From the NCBI RefSeq assembly GCF_030818895.1, contig NZ_JAUTBA010000001.1, positions 4,836,001-4,900,000 on the forward strand: a stretch of DNA of 64,000 bases, read 5' to 3'. The position numbers and the translations under genes were made by a program. Under the pieces are notes generated by a model. The model saw only the letters and a program-made list of their open reading frames with translations, made no database searches and was not told where the DNA came from. Source of the stretch: Sphingobacterium zeae (GTDB lineage Bacteria > Bacteroidota > Bacteroidia > Sphingobacteriales > Sphingobacteriaceae). Positions 54,626-62,266 of the stretch are shown here, piece by piece; position 1 is the stretch's first letter; each line of letters begins with the position of its first letter.

Positions 54626-57064
54626 ATGATAGGAAATAGTCTTAAAATCGCTTGGCGAAACATGGCAAAAAATAAGCTCTATTCTTTTATAAAGATCGGA
54701 GGATTTGCTTTTGGTATCGCAATCTGTATGCTCATCGTACTGTATATCAAGCATGAGACCAGTTACAACAAGTTTTATCCAGCAATGGATCGCACCTATC
54801 GTCTCGTCGTTCAGCTCCCGATCGAAGGTAAAATTCAACGTTGGGTATCACTCTCGGCTCCCGTTGCCCCGACGCTGAAAGCCGAAATTCCCGCTATCGA
54901 GCAAACTGGCCGAATACTCCCTAACCCTTTATTTGGCGCCGGAAGTAACCAGCTCTCCCTGAATGATAATCCACAAAGCTTTTATGATGATGGCTTTGTC
55001 TATATTGATCAATCTATTCTTGACATGTTTCCGACACCCATGGTTTCAGGAACTCTTGCCCACGCATTGGATCAACCCAATACACTGGTCATTACAAAAA
55101 GTAAAGCAGAAAAATACTTTAAAAATGATCCTATCGGACAGACCATTTATCTGAACAATAACAGATCCAAGCTGTATACCATTACCGGCGTGATCGAAGA
55201 TATACCCAAAAACTCCACTTTAGCAGGTTATAGCTTTTTCATGTCGCTCGCAGGCGAACCCTTTTATCCCGGCGAACAGAACCAATGGCTCAGCAATAAT
55301 TATACGGTCTACGTTAAATTAAAGCCGCAATTCAATATCGAACAAACCGAAAAGGAGATTTTAAGAAATTATAAAGCGCACTATTTACCTGAATATAAAA
55401 AATCAGGACGTAAACTCAATCCTTTATTCGAACAGGCAAAAATCAACTTACAAAATGCACTTGACATCCATTTGAAATCTTCCGATATCGATGACGATAA
55501 AGTCAGTACATTGAATCGGGGAGATGTCCGCATGGTCTGGACTTTTGCCATCGTCGCATTGTTTATTCTTTTGATTGCCTGTATCAATTTTATTAACCTA
55601 TCGACCGCCAATGCTGCTACAAGGTCCAAAGAAATTGGCATCCGAAAGACAATTGGTTCGACAAGGATATCATTGATCGGACAATTCCTGCTCGAGGCAA
55701 TTTGTTATAGTGTATTGTCTTTGCTTGTTGGTCTATTGTTGAGTTGGTTTTTGTTGCCCATATTCAACAATCTCGCCAATAAGTCCCTCACCATCCCATG
55801 GACATCTCCTTACTTTTTCCCATCTTTATTATTGGCAATATTGATCATCGGCAGCCTGGCCGGAATCTATCCAGCTTTGTATTTATCTCGATTCAAACCG
55901 ATTGCCGCATTGAAAAACAAAACCACCGGAGCAAAATCTTCATTATTCAGAAATGGCCTTGTCGTCTTTCAGTTTGCTACGTCTATCATCCTTATTGTAA
56001 GTGCCTTGGTGACCAATCAACAGATACGTTATATCCTTGAAAAAGATTTAGGTTTCAAAAAGGAACAGGTCATTATCCTACGTGGTATTGGTACATTGGG
56101 GAATCAGATCCCAAGCCTTAAAAATGAGTTGAAGTCCATTACAAATGTAAGTTCCGTTTCCTTAGGCGATTTTATTCCAGTTCCCATTGATGGTGCCAAA
56201 AGAAACGGCAACCCATTTTGGAATGAGGGCAGACGGGAGATCGATATGGCGACACAGGGACAGTTTTGGGAGATTGACCAGGATTACCTTGAGACCTTCG
56301 GATTGCAACTGAACAAAGGTAGAAATTTCGATTCCAACATGGCCACAGACAGCACGGCTGCCATCATCAACCAAAAATTGGCGAATGACCTGGGATTAAA
56401 AAATCCCATCGGATCAAAAATAACCAATGGCGATACCTGGACAGTCGTTGGTGTTGTGGACGATTTTATTTTTGAGTCGCTGAAAGGTAAAGGATACGCT
56501 GGCTTATGTATGGTATTACGGGGTTATCCCTCACTTTTATCCATTAAAGTTAAACCCGAAAACCTACAGGAGACCCTGAGCGGAATTAACAGTGTATGGA
56601 ATAAATTTTCACCCAATCAAAAGATCAATTACAGTTTTTTGGATGAGAGCTTTGCTTCCCTTTATCAAGATGTTGAACGGACGAAAAATATATTCAGCTG
56701 TTTTGCAATCGTCGCCATTTTTGTGGCCGCCCTCGGTCTCTTTGGACTAGCCACCTATGTGACACAACAACGGACAAAAGAAATCGGTGTGCGGAAGGTG
56801 CTTGGCGCAAGTACGATGAGATTACTGAAACTGCTGTCTGGAGACTTTATAAAATTGGTGTTTGTTGCCTTGGTCATTGCCTCACCTGTTGCGTGGTGGG
56901 CAATGAACCAATGGCTCAGAGATTTCAACTATAAAATAGATATCAACTGGATGTACTTTTTCTTGGCCGGCATGGGCGCTATCCTCATCGCCTTAGGTAC
57001 CATTAGTTATCAGACCTGGAAGGCTATCAGGACCAACCCCGTCGATAGTCTAAGAGATGAATAA
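54626..57064 (+). CDS. FtsX/MacB-type ABC permease, array member 15
   Basis: 812 residues, the longest member, alone in unit 4. The N-terminus is MIGNSLKIAWRNMAKNKLYS, and TM1 is IKIGGFAFGIAICMLIVLYI. The first outer domain is extended (YLPEYKKSGRKLNPLFEQAK before the DIHLKSS element). The coupling segments are RSKEIGIRKTIGST (about 333) and RTKEIGVRKVLGAS (about 716). The second outer domain has DFIPVPIDGAKRNGNPFWNE and LNKGRNFDSN. The tail is NPVDSLRDE. Part of its 3' coding end (56851-56919) is repeated in decayed form at 57080-57147. Confidence 0.92.
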   Translation: MIGNSLKIAWRNMAKNKLYSFIKIGGFAFGIAICMLIVLYIKHETSYNKFYPAMDRTYRLVVQLPIEGKIQRWVSLSAPVAPTLKAEIPAIEQTGRILPNPLFGAGSNQLSLNDNPQSFYDDGFVYIDQSILDMFPTPMVSGTLAHALDQPNTLVITKSKAEKYFKNDPIGQTIYLNNNRSKLYTITGVIEDIPKNSTLAGYSFFMSLAGEPFYPGEQNQWLSNNYTVYVKLKPQFNIEQTEKEILRNYKAHYLPEYKKSGRKLNPLFEQAKINLQNALDIHLKSSDIDDDKVSTLNRGDVRMVWTFAIVALFILLIACINFINLSTANAATRSKEIGIRKTIGSTRISLIGQFLLEAICYSVLSLLVGLLLSWFLLPIFNNLANKSLTIPWTSPYFFPSLLLAILIIGSLAGIYPALYLSRFKPIAALKNKTTGAKSSLFRNGLVVFQFATSIILIVSALVTNQQIRYILEKDLGFKKEQVIILRGIGTLGNQIPSLKNELKSITNVSSVSLGDFIPVPIDGAKRNGNPFWNEGRREIDMATQGQFWEIDQDYLETFGLQLNKGRNFDSNMATDSTAAIINQKLANDLGLKNPIGSKITNGDTWTVVGVVDDFIFESLKGKGYAGLCMVLRGYPSLLSIKVKPENLQETLSGINSVWNKFSPNQKINYSFLDESFASLYQDVERTKNIFSCFAIVAIFVAALGLFGLATYVTQQRTKEIGVRKVLGASTMRLLKLLSGDFIKLVFVALVIASPVAWWAMNQWLRDFNYKIDINWMYFFLAGMGAILIALGTISYQTWKAIRTNPVDSLRDE

Positions 57065-57079
57065 AGTCAGGAGAACTTA

Positions 57080-57147
57080 AAAATTGGTGTTTGTTGCCTT
57101 GGTAATTGCCATGCCTGTTACGTGTGGGCAATGAACCAGTGGCTTAG
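57080..57147 (+). pseudogene. Decayed copy of a permease 3' segment
   Basis: These 68 bases match 56851-56919 of member 15 (the TM7 region LVFVALVIASPVAWWAMNQW) with several substitutions and a lost base. The frame is broken: GTGTGGGCAATG stands where the gene has GCGTGGTGGGCAATG. It is 15 bp after the stop of member 15 and is followed by the enhancer pair of unit 5. It is best read as the last trace of another permease copy removed by recombination. Confidence 0.7.
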
Positions 57148-57157
57148 GGGGAATGGA

Positions 57158-57264
57158 TGTTCGATTGTGAACGAAAACTGTTCGAAATCGAACATCCAAT
57201 AACAAAACAAAAATACGATAAGTGATTTATAATAAAAATATTACGACACTGGCAAGGGTATTGT
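57158..57264 (+). promoter_or_regulatory. Enhancer pair and sigma54 promoter of array unit 5
   Basis: Dyads TGTTCG-ATTG-TGAACG (57158-57173) and TGTTCG-AAAT-CGAACA (57179-57194) have centres 21 bp apart; the second is a perfect palindrome outside the spacer. TGGCA begins at 57250, 56 bp after the second dyad, and TTGT is at the -12 position. Initiation would fall near 57276, about 44 nt before the gene at 57320. The unit carries the only intact ATPase gene. Confidence 0.77.
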
Positions 57265-57319
57265 AATTTTAATTGAGTGAATTGGTTCGCATTAGTTTAA
57301 ACATAATATCCTTTAAAAA

Positions 57320-57604
57320 ATGGCAAAAAATGATTTCAAACTAGCTTGGCGCAAACTCCTAAAAAACAAAGGTTTTACTTTCTTAAATATTCTTGGTCTG
57401 ACCCTGGGTTTTACAGGTTTTATCCTTTCCTATCAATACATCAATCGGGAAACGAGTTACGATAAATGGAATTCACTTCAGCTGTCCTGGTGGTCGTTTT
57501 TGATTCCAATATTTTGCATATTTATGTTGATATTATTTTCCATCAGCTTTCAATCTATAAAAGTCGCCAAAACAAATCCAGTAGATAGCCTGCGCGATGA
57601 ATAA
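57320..57604 (+). CDS. Mini-permease: in-frame internal deletion of an FtsX/MacB-type permease
   Basis: 94 residues. Residues 1-52 (MAKNDFKLAWRKLLKNKGFT, TM1 NILGLTLGFTGFILSYQYI, ETSYDKWNS) are a permease N-terminus. Residues 53-94 (LSWWSFLIPIFCIFMLILFS, FQSIKVAKT, NPVDSLRDE) are the last membrane helix and tail. Everything between, about 700 residues, is missing, yet the frame is kept; the junction is near 57476. Both outer domains and both coupling segments are gone, so it cannot act as a normal permease. It has a full sigma54 module upstream and the intact ATPase 101 bp downstream. It may be a relic retained because the promoter drives the ATPase, or a small membrane partner; I cannot tell which. 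Confidence 0.7.
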   Translation: MAKNDFKLAWRKLLKNKGFTFLNILGLTLGFTGFILSYQYINRETSYDKWNSLQLSWWSFLIPIFCIFMLILFSISFQSIKVAKTNPVDSLRDE

Positions 57605-57631
57605 AAGATAATATGAGCAGTGAGGGACCTT

Positions 57632-57647
57632 ATTCCGCAGTCGAACA
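57632..57647 (+). promoter_or_regulatory. Degenerate single enhancer dyad before the intact ATPase
   Basis: ATTCCG-CAGT-CGAACA keeps the right half exactly and loses the first two bases of the left half. A much poorer match (TGAGCA-GTGA-GGGACC) lies at 57614-57629 with the wrong spacing. No TGGCA is found at the expected distance, which would fall on the ATPase start codon. It is probably the eroded remnant of a seventh module. Confidence 0.35.
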
Positions 57648-57705
57648 GTAATTATGATGACTAAAAAAATATAAATACAAATATCTAAGATCTCAATACT
57701 AAGAA

Positions 57706-58365
57706 ATGATACAATTAAAAAATTTATTCAAGTGGTATAATGTAGGTGGTACACGCTCATTCGTCCTTAAAGATGTAAGTCTAGATATCGCTGAAGGCGA
57801 TTTTATCTCCATCATGGGTCCATCGGGGTCTGGAAAATCGACCCTGCTGAATATTATCGGTATGCTTGATGAACCTGACGAGGGTGGGTATTTTTTTATG
57901 GGCGAGAATGTATTGGAAATGAAAGCGAAAAAAAGAACGCAGCTTTACCAGTCCCATATTGGCTATGTATTTCAAGCTTATCATCTCTTGGATGAATTGA
58001 CTGTATACGAAAATATCGAAACGCCCTTGATCTATAAAGACATTTCAAGCAAAGAAAGAAAAGCCATTGTGGCCGATATGCTCGATCGTTTTGGCATCGT
58101 TGGAAAGAAAGACCTATTTCCAGCGCAGTTATCTGGTGGTCAACAACAGATTGTCGGTATTGCACGTGCATTAGCAGGTTCGCCTAAATTATTACTGGCC
58201 GATGAACCTACGGGCAATTTAAATTCCAAGCAGGGTGAAGAAATCATGGATTTATTCAAACAGCTCAACGATGACGGTGTGACGATCATACAAGTAACGC
58301 ATTCGGAAAAGAATGCAGAATACGGCAAAAGAATTGTCAATATGCTGGATGGTCAGCTTAAATAA
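57706..58365 (+). CDS. ABC transporter ATPase (MacB/LolD type), intact
   Basis: 219 residues. It has Walker A GPSGSGKST (about 40-48), the Q-loop IGYVFQAYHLLDELT, the signature LSGGQQQIVGIARALAG, Walker B LLLADEPTGNLNS and the H-loop VTHSEKN. The D-loop Asn-Ser replaces the common Asp-Ser. It is the only complete ATPase in the window and sits at the far end of the array from the adaptor gene, behind the mini-permease in unit 5. It differs clearly from the frameshifted ATPase at 22892, so it is an older paralogue rather than a recent copy. If the latter is truly dead, this protein would have to energise all the permeases of the window. A terminator follows at once. Confidence 0.93.
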   Translation: MIQLKNLFKWYNVGGTRSFVLKDVSLDIAEGDFISIMGPSGSGKSTLLNIIGMLDEPDEGGYFFMGENVLEMKAKKRTQLYQSHIGYVFQAYHLLDELTVYENIETPLIYKDISSKERKAIVADMLDRFGIVGKKDLFPAQLSGGQQQIVGIARALAGSPKLLLADEPTGNLNSKQGEEIMDLFKQLNDDGVTIIQVTHSEKNAEYGKRIVNMLDGQLK

Positions 58366-58388
58366 TTGTACGCCAAATTAACCTGAAT

Positions 58389-58429
58389 AATCCCTCCCCG
58401 GTTAGTAAATTACTGGGAGGGGGATTTTT
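58389..58429 (+). terminator. Rho-independent terminator at the end of the permease array
   Basis: AATCCCTCCC pairs with GGGAGGGGGATT around a loop of about 15 bases and is followed by five T residues. It begins 24 bp after the stop of the intact ATPase and is the first convincing terminator on the plus strand after the adaptor gene at 19164. The boundary of the array is therefore clear. Confidence 0.85.
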
Positions 58430-58468
58430 GTATAGTATTTCTCGAATCAATTTTTTAACTTCGTTAGG

Positions 58469-59317
58469 ATGAATGAGAGAGAGTTGAAATCGCTAATATC
58501 CCTGTTGGACGACACCGACCAACAGATTGTTCAGGAAATTGAACATCAATTAAAAAGTCAAGGCCCTGAGATTGTACCCTATTTGGAAAGATTTTGGGAA
58601 TCGAGCTTTGATGCCCATATACAAGGACGTCTGGAAAATATCATTCATGAAATTCAGTTTGATCAGATCAAAAACGAGCTACAGATCTGGAGCCTGAGCA
58701 ACTCATTCAACCTATTGGAAGGATTAATTATCCTCAATAATTATCAATATCCTTCTTATGAAAACCATAAAATTGTTTTGGCGATAGAAGACCTCAAAAC
58801 TGAGGTATGGCGAGGCCTTCATTACGACATGACTCCACTGGAAAAAGTGAACTTGATGAACCACGTTCTTTTTGGGTCTTTCGGCTTAGCTGGGAATACA
58901 AAGGACTATCATCACCCACAGAACTCCTATATTGGTCAGGTGCTTGACACAAAAAAAGGAAATCCCCTAACCTTATCATGCATCTACAGCATCATTGCAC
59001 AGAAACTGGACATTCCAATCTATGGAATTAATTTGCCAAAGCATTTTGTGTTGGCGTATATGGATATGGACGAAGAAGGGAATGAACAAGTTCTATTTTA
59101 CATCAATGCATTCAACCGCGGTCAGATAATGCAAAAAAGTGATGTAAATTCGTTTTTGAAGCAACTGAACCTATATCCAGATAGAGCGTTTACCTATCCC
59201 TGCGATAATGTTACAATCATTAAACGTGCTTTACGAAATTTGATGTCTGCCTACGAAGAGCATGAAAGTTCAAGCAAGCAACAGGAAATCAGAACACTGT
59301 TTGAACTGCTTGCTTAA
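58469..59317 (+). CDS. SirB1-like transglutaminase-fold protein
   Basis: 282 residues, cytoplasmic, with no signal or membrane segment. An N-terminal helical region (about 1-95) precedes a transglutaminase-like core with GNPLTLSCIYSIIAQKLDIP (Cys171) and INLPKHFVLAY (His192), followed by FYINAFNRG, which supplies an Asn/Asp position. This matches the SirB1/TPR-containing family, whose biochemical role is not settled. The C-terminus (IIKRALRNLMSAYEE) is helical. The gene is monocistronic: a terminator precedes it and the next gene converges on it with an 8-bp gap. Confidence 0.8.
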   Translation: MNERELKSLISLLDDTDQQIVQEIEHQLKSQGPEIVPYLERFWESSFDAHIQGRLENIIHEIQFDQIKNELQIWSLSNSFNLLEGLIILNNYQYPSYENHKIVLAIEDLKTEVWRGLHYDMTPLEKVNLMNHVLFGSFGLAGNTKDYHHPQNSYIGQVLDTKKGNPLTLSCIYSIIAQKLDIPIYGINLPKHFVLAYMDMDEEGNEQVLFYINAFNRGQIMQKSDVNSFLKQLNLYPDRAFTYPCDNVTIIKRALRNLMSAYEEHESSSKQQEIRTLFELLA

Positions 59318-59325
59318 ACTATTTA

Positions 59326-60486
59326 TTAAAAGTTTGTAGTCGAACGACCATCCAAAAAGATATAATTTGGATTTAGACTTCCATACGTTTTCGCTGTGAT
59401 ATTGGGTTGTATGTTGCCTTCTTCTAACAATGGAAAGCGTGAAATTGTACGATTCGTTAGATCAGAAACATAAAAGAATTTTCCTTCGTTGGCCCGATCA
59501 TCAATCGCTACTCCCCATGGTTTTTCTAAGCCCGTATTTGCGCCACCGACAACATAATCAGGTTCGACATCTGTTTTGTCTGTAGTCCCACTAAACAAAG
59601 CGGCAGGATTTTTAAAAAATAATACGTCTTTACCCGATGTTACCGCGAATAAGCCCTTATTGGGTGCATAAGATACGGGACCCAGTTGTGTTCTTCCTTT
59701 GATATAGACTTTCATCATTGGCTTGAATTTATCTGATTCAATAATTGTATCACGCGCCTGATTAATCAATTGTTGTTGAAGATTGGCATAAACAGCAAAT
59801 CCACTTCCCTTACCTGAGCCGTCACTATTAAAACCTATAACTACTAACTTATCATTGTTATCGCTGCCATTGAGCAGGGTCAGCGAACTCGGAACAACAG
59901 TTCCCAGATTTATCTGCTTGTCAATAATAGGTGCTCCACCCTTGGAGCCGACCTTCCCAGAAGGTGTACTAATGGCATACAACATGGAGCTACCGGCTCC
60001 ACGGTTTGTCACGGCTAAAAGAAACGGAATCGTTGTCGCTGAAGTAGCACTATTTTGTTGCGAAAACGTGTAGTAGGCCAAGCCCATGACATTCGTAAAA
60101 CCACGGTATCCAATTGCGCCTGAATTACCAGGAATCCCATAGATATCATTTGCAAATGGAATAACTTGTAAAAATGTATCCTGCGGTGTAATACTTGCCT
60201 GGAAGACGGCCTTAGCATTCGCATCAAAGAGAATCGGCCCGCCCCCTTTAGCCGGAGATAGGTATTGATAGATATTATCCAAATTGTTGGTGTCTGCTGG
60301 ATCAACAATCATCATATTCTTCAGGGAAGAATTATTCGGATCATAATCCAAAAAAGAAATATACAATCTTGATATCTGCGTGATGCGTCCTTCGTTTGTT
60401 GGTTCATCATCCAATTTCTTACAGGAAACAAAACCTATCATACTGATGAATACTATGATAATACAGGCTTGAAACGAAAATTTCAT
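59326..60486 (-). CDS. Predicted lipoprotein with beta-propeller-like repeats
   Basis: 386 residues. A lipoprotein signal peptide ends in GFVSC with Cys22 as the lipidated residue (MKFSFQACIIIVFISMIGFV precedes it). The mature part is rich in Gly, Asn and Ser with recurring strand-like units. Near the C-terminus, EKPWGVAIDDRANEGKFFYV followed by SDLTNRTISRF resembles NHL-type propeller blades. I do not recognise a catalytic motif and assign no function. It converges on the SirB1-like gene (8 bp apart). TAGATTTG on the minus strand at 60524-60531 could be the -7 element of its promoter, but no good -33 element accompanies it. Confidence 0.65.
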   Translation of the reverse strand: MKFSFQACIIIVFISMIGFVSCKKLDDEPTNEGRITQISRLYISFLDYDPNNSSLKNMMIVDPADTNNLDNIYQYLSPAKGGGPILFDANAKAVFQASITPQDTFLQVIPFANDIYGIPGNSGAIGYRGFTNVMGLAYYTFSQQNSATSATTIPFLLAVTNRGAGSSMLYAISTPSGKVGSKGGAPIIDKQINLGTVVPSSLTLLNGSDNNDKLVVIGFNSDGSGKGSGFAVYANLQQQLINQARDTIIESDKFKPMMKVYIKGRTQLGPVSYAPNKGLFAVTSGKDVLFFKNPAALFSGTTDKTDVEPDYVVGGANTGLEKPWGVAIDDRANEGKFFYVSDLTNRTISRFPLLEEGNIQPNITAKTYGSLNPNYIFLDGRSTTNF

Positions 60487-60663
60487 ATTTTTTTATTAAA
60501 AATAGTGTATTGCGTTAAACATACAAATCTACTAATATATGTAGAATATAAATGAATTTATATGATTCTTTTAAGGGCAACCCCTTCAAAGTAAAACGGA
60601 AATATTTGTCAATTCGCTACTTTTTGATTAAAATTGCCTTTGTTTTTGTTAGGATATACGATT

Positions 60664-61314
60664 ATGGAAAATAAGGAATTTGTAAGGGAGAAATTAACGT
60701 TACCTGGAGAAGGCAAGAAATTACTTTTACACTCCTGCTGTGCTCCTTGTTCTGGAGAAGTAATGGAAGCACTCATTGCTTCAGATATCGATTTCACGAT
60801 TTATTTTTACAATCCAAACATTCATCCACGCAAAGAATATGATTTACGCAAAGAGGAGAACATTCGATTTGCCGAAAAACATCATATTCCTTTTATTGAT
60901 GCAGATTATGACGTAGACCATTGGTTTGATTTAGCCAAGGGGATGGAACAAGAGCCTGAGAGAGGCATTCGCTGCACGATGTGTTTCGATATGCGTTTTG
61001 AAAAAACAGCGGAATATGCATCAGCGAATGGCTTTGATGTGATTTCAAGTTCATTGGGCATTTCTCGCTGGAAAAATATGGAGCAAATCAACGATTGCGG
61101 TTTACGTGCGGCTTCTCGCCATGAAGGTATGGAATATTGGACCTTCAACTGGCGTAAGAAAGGTGGTTCGGCCCGTATGTTGGAAGTCTCCAAGAAGGAG
61201 AAATTCTATATGCAGGAGTATTGCGGCTGCGCTTATTCGCTGCGCGACACGAATAAATGGCGCATGGCAAATGGGCGCGAAAAGATAGAGTTAGGCAAAA
61301 ATTATTATGAATAA
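60664..61314 (+). CDS. queH: Epoxyqueuosine reductase QueH
   Basis: 216 residues from the ATG at 60664 (MENKEFVREKLTLPGEGKKL); an in-frame ATG at 60634 adds ten residues. It is the QueH (DUF208) family, which reduces epoxyqueuosine to queuosine in tRNA and is the analogue of QueG. The expected cysteine sets are present: HSCCAPC (Cys25, Cys26, Cys29), RCTMCFDMR and EYCGCAYS, which hold an iron-sulphur cluster and a second metal in characterised members. The P-loop-like N-terminal fold continues with YFYNPNIHPRKEY. It appears to be a single-gene unit on the plus strand, diverging from the lipoprotein gene. Confidence 0.93.
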   Translation: MENKEFVREKLTLPGEGKKLLLHSCCAPCSGEVMEALIASDIDFTIYFYNPNIHPRKEYDLRKEENIRFAEKHHIPFIDADYDVDHWFDLAKGMEQEPERGIRCTMCFDMRFEKTAEYASANGFDVISSSLGISRWKNMEQINDCGLRAASRHEGMEYWTFNWRKKGGSARMLEVSKKEKFYMQEYCGCAYSLRDTNKWRMANGREKIELGKNYYE

Positions 61315-61366
61315 GCCCTATCATTGGTAGTTATAAAGCTTGGTCTTAGAATATTTAAAAAAAATA

Positions 61367-61398
61367 TTTCGATCCTAATGATTTTATACATACCTTTG
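61367..61398 (+). promoter_or_regulatory. Promoter of the yceD-rpmF unit
   Basis: TTTC, 20 bp, TACCTTTG: an exact -7 match with one mismatch at -33. Initiation would fall near 61404, leaving a leader of about 14 nt before the GTG start of yceD. The preceding 50 bp are AT-rich. Confidence 0.55.
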
Positions 61399-61417
61399 CA
61401 GGCTCAAATGCAAGATT

Positions 61418-61954
61418 GTGAAACATCTAAAACAATATAGAATTCCCTTTTCGGGGCTCAACGCTGGAAAGCACAATTTTGAGTTTGACATTAATAAAAA
61501 GTTCTTTGACTGCTACGAACATTCGATTGTAAAAGATGGCAATCTGAAAGCAGAAGTTGAGTTGCAAAAACAGGAGAACCTGTTGATATTGCATTTTGAT
61601 ATCCAAGGTGAAATTCTGTTGACTTGTGATACCTGCTTAAAAGAGTTTATGTCACCGATTTCAATTCAAGAGCGGATATTAGTCAAATTCACGGATGAAG
61701 ATTGGACAGATAATACTGAAGAGGTATTGATCTTATCCAAAAGCGACCATGAGTTGGATATAGCTGAGCTATTGTATGAATACATTAATTTAGCTGTTCC
61801 CTATATCGTCAAATGTGAAGAGCAGGGAGAAGGCATACAATGTGATCCTGAGATGCTCGCATTATTCACAAGCGAGCCAGAATCAGAGGAACAAAAAGAA
61901 GAAGAAATTATCGACCCACGTTGGGAAGCATTGAGAAATATTAAAAATAACTAA
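61418..61954 (+). CDS. yceD: YceD/DUF177 family protein
   Basis: 178 residues with a GTG start (MKHLKQYRIPFSGL). The family's central motif LTCDTCLKEFMSPISI gives a CxxC pair, and two more cysteines follow (KCEEQGEGIQCDPE). The C-terminus reads IDPRWEALRNIKN, the usual ending before rpmF. YceD proteins are nearly always encoded next to rpmF; in plants a homologue is needed for 23S rRNA accumulation, so a role in large-subunit assembly is likely but not shown here. rpmF starts 14 bp downstream. Confidence 0.9.
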   Translation: MKHLKQYRIPFSGLNAGKHNFEFDINKKFFDCYEHSIVKDGNLKAEVELQKQENLLILHFDIQGEILLTCDTCLKEFMSPISIQERILVKFTDEDWTDNTEEVLILSKSDHELDIAELLYEYINLAVPYIVKCEEQGEGIQCDPEMLALFTSEPESEEQKEEEIIDPRWEALRNIKNN

Positions 61955-61968
61955 AACAAGAATACGAG

Positions 61969-62160
61969 ATGGCACATCCAAAACGTAAGACTTCTAAATC
62001 AAGAAGAGACAAAAGAAGAACACATTATAAAGCTGAAGCTCCAAGCTTGACAGTATGTAAAGAAACTGGCGCAGTTCATTTACCTCACCGTGCATATACT
62101 GTAGACGGAAATTTGTACTACAACGGTAAATTGATCATTGAAAATACAGCTGTTGTCTAA
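61969..62160 (+). CDS. rpmF: 50S ribosomal protein L32
   Basis: 63 residues. The basic N-terminus MAHPKRKTSKSRRDKRRTHY and the conserved LPHRAYTVDGNLYYNGK segment identify L32. Only one cysteine is present, so this is the zinc-free form rather than the four-cysteine form. It is transcribed with yceD and followed by a hairpin at 62181 that separates it at least partly from plsX. Confidence 0.96.
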   Translation: MAHPKRKTSKSRRDKRRTHYKAEAPSLTVCKETGAVHLPHRAYTVDGNLYYNGKLIIENTAVV

Positions 62161-62180
62161 GGTAAACCTTTCATAACGCC

Positions 62181-62236
62181 AAAACATCCCAGACAAGCAC
62201 TATTTTAGGAATTTGCTTTACTTTGGGATGTTTTTT
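62181..62236 (+). terminator. Terminator between rpmF and plsX
   Basis: AAAACATCCCA (62181-62191) pairs with TGGGATGTTTT (62224-62234), continued by T residues. The loop is long (about 32 bases), so efficiency may be moderate and plsX may still receive read-through. Confidence 0.65.
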
Positions 62237-62266
62237 GCGTATTATTGATTTACTAAATAATAACGG

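Noticed and set aside
20445..57604. The permease array as a mobile element or integron cassette array
   Set aside because: No integrase, transposase, attC-like sites or terminal repeats were seen. Composition resembles the flanks, and the deletions are explained by recombination among similar copies.
59318..59340. AAACT...AAAGTTT hairpin as a terminator between the convergent genes
   Set aside because: The stem is only about five A/T-rich pairs with no U-tract; too weak to call.
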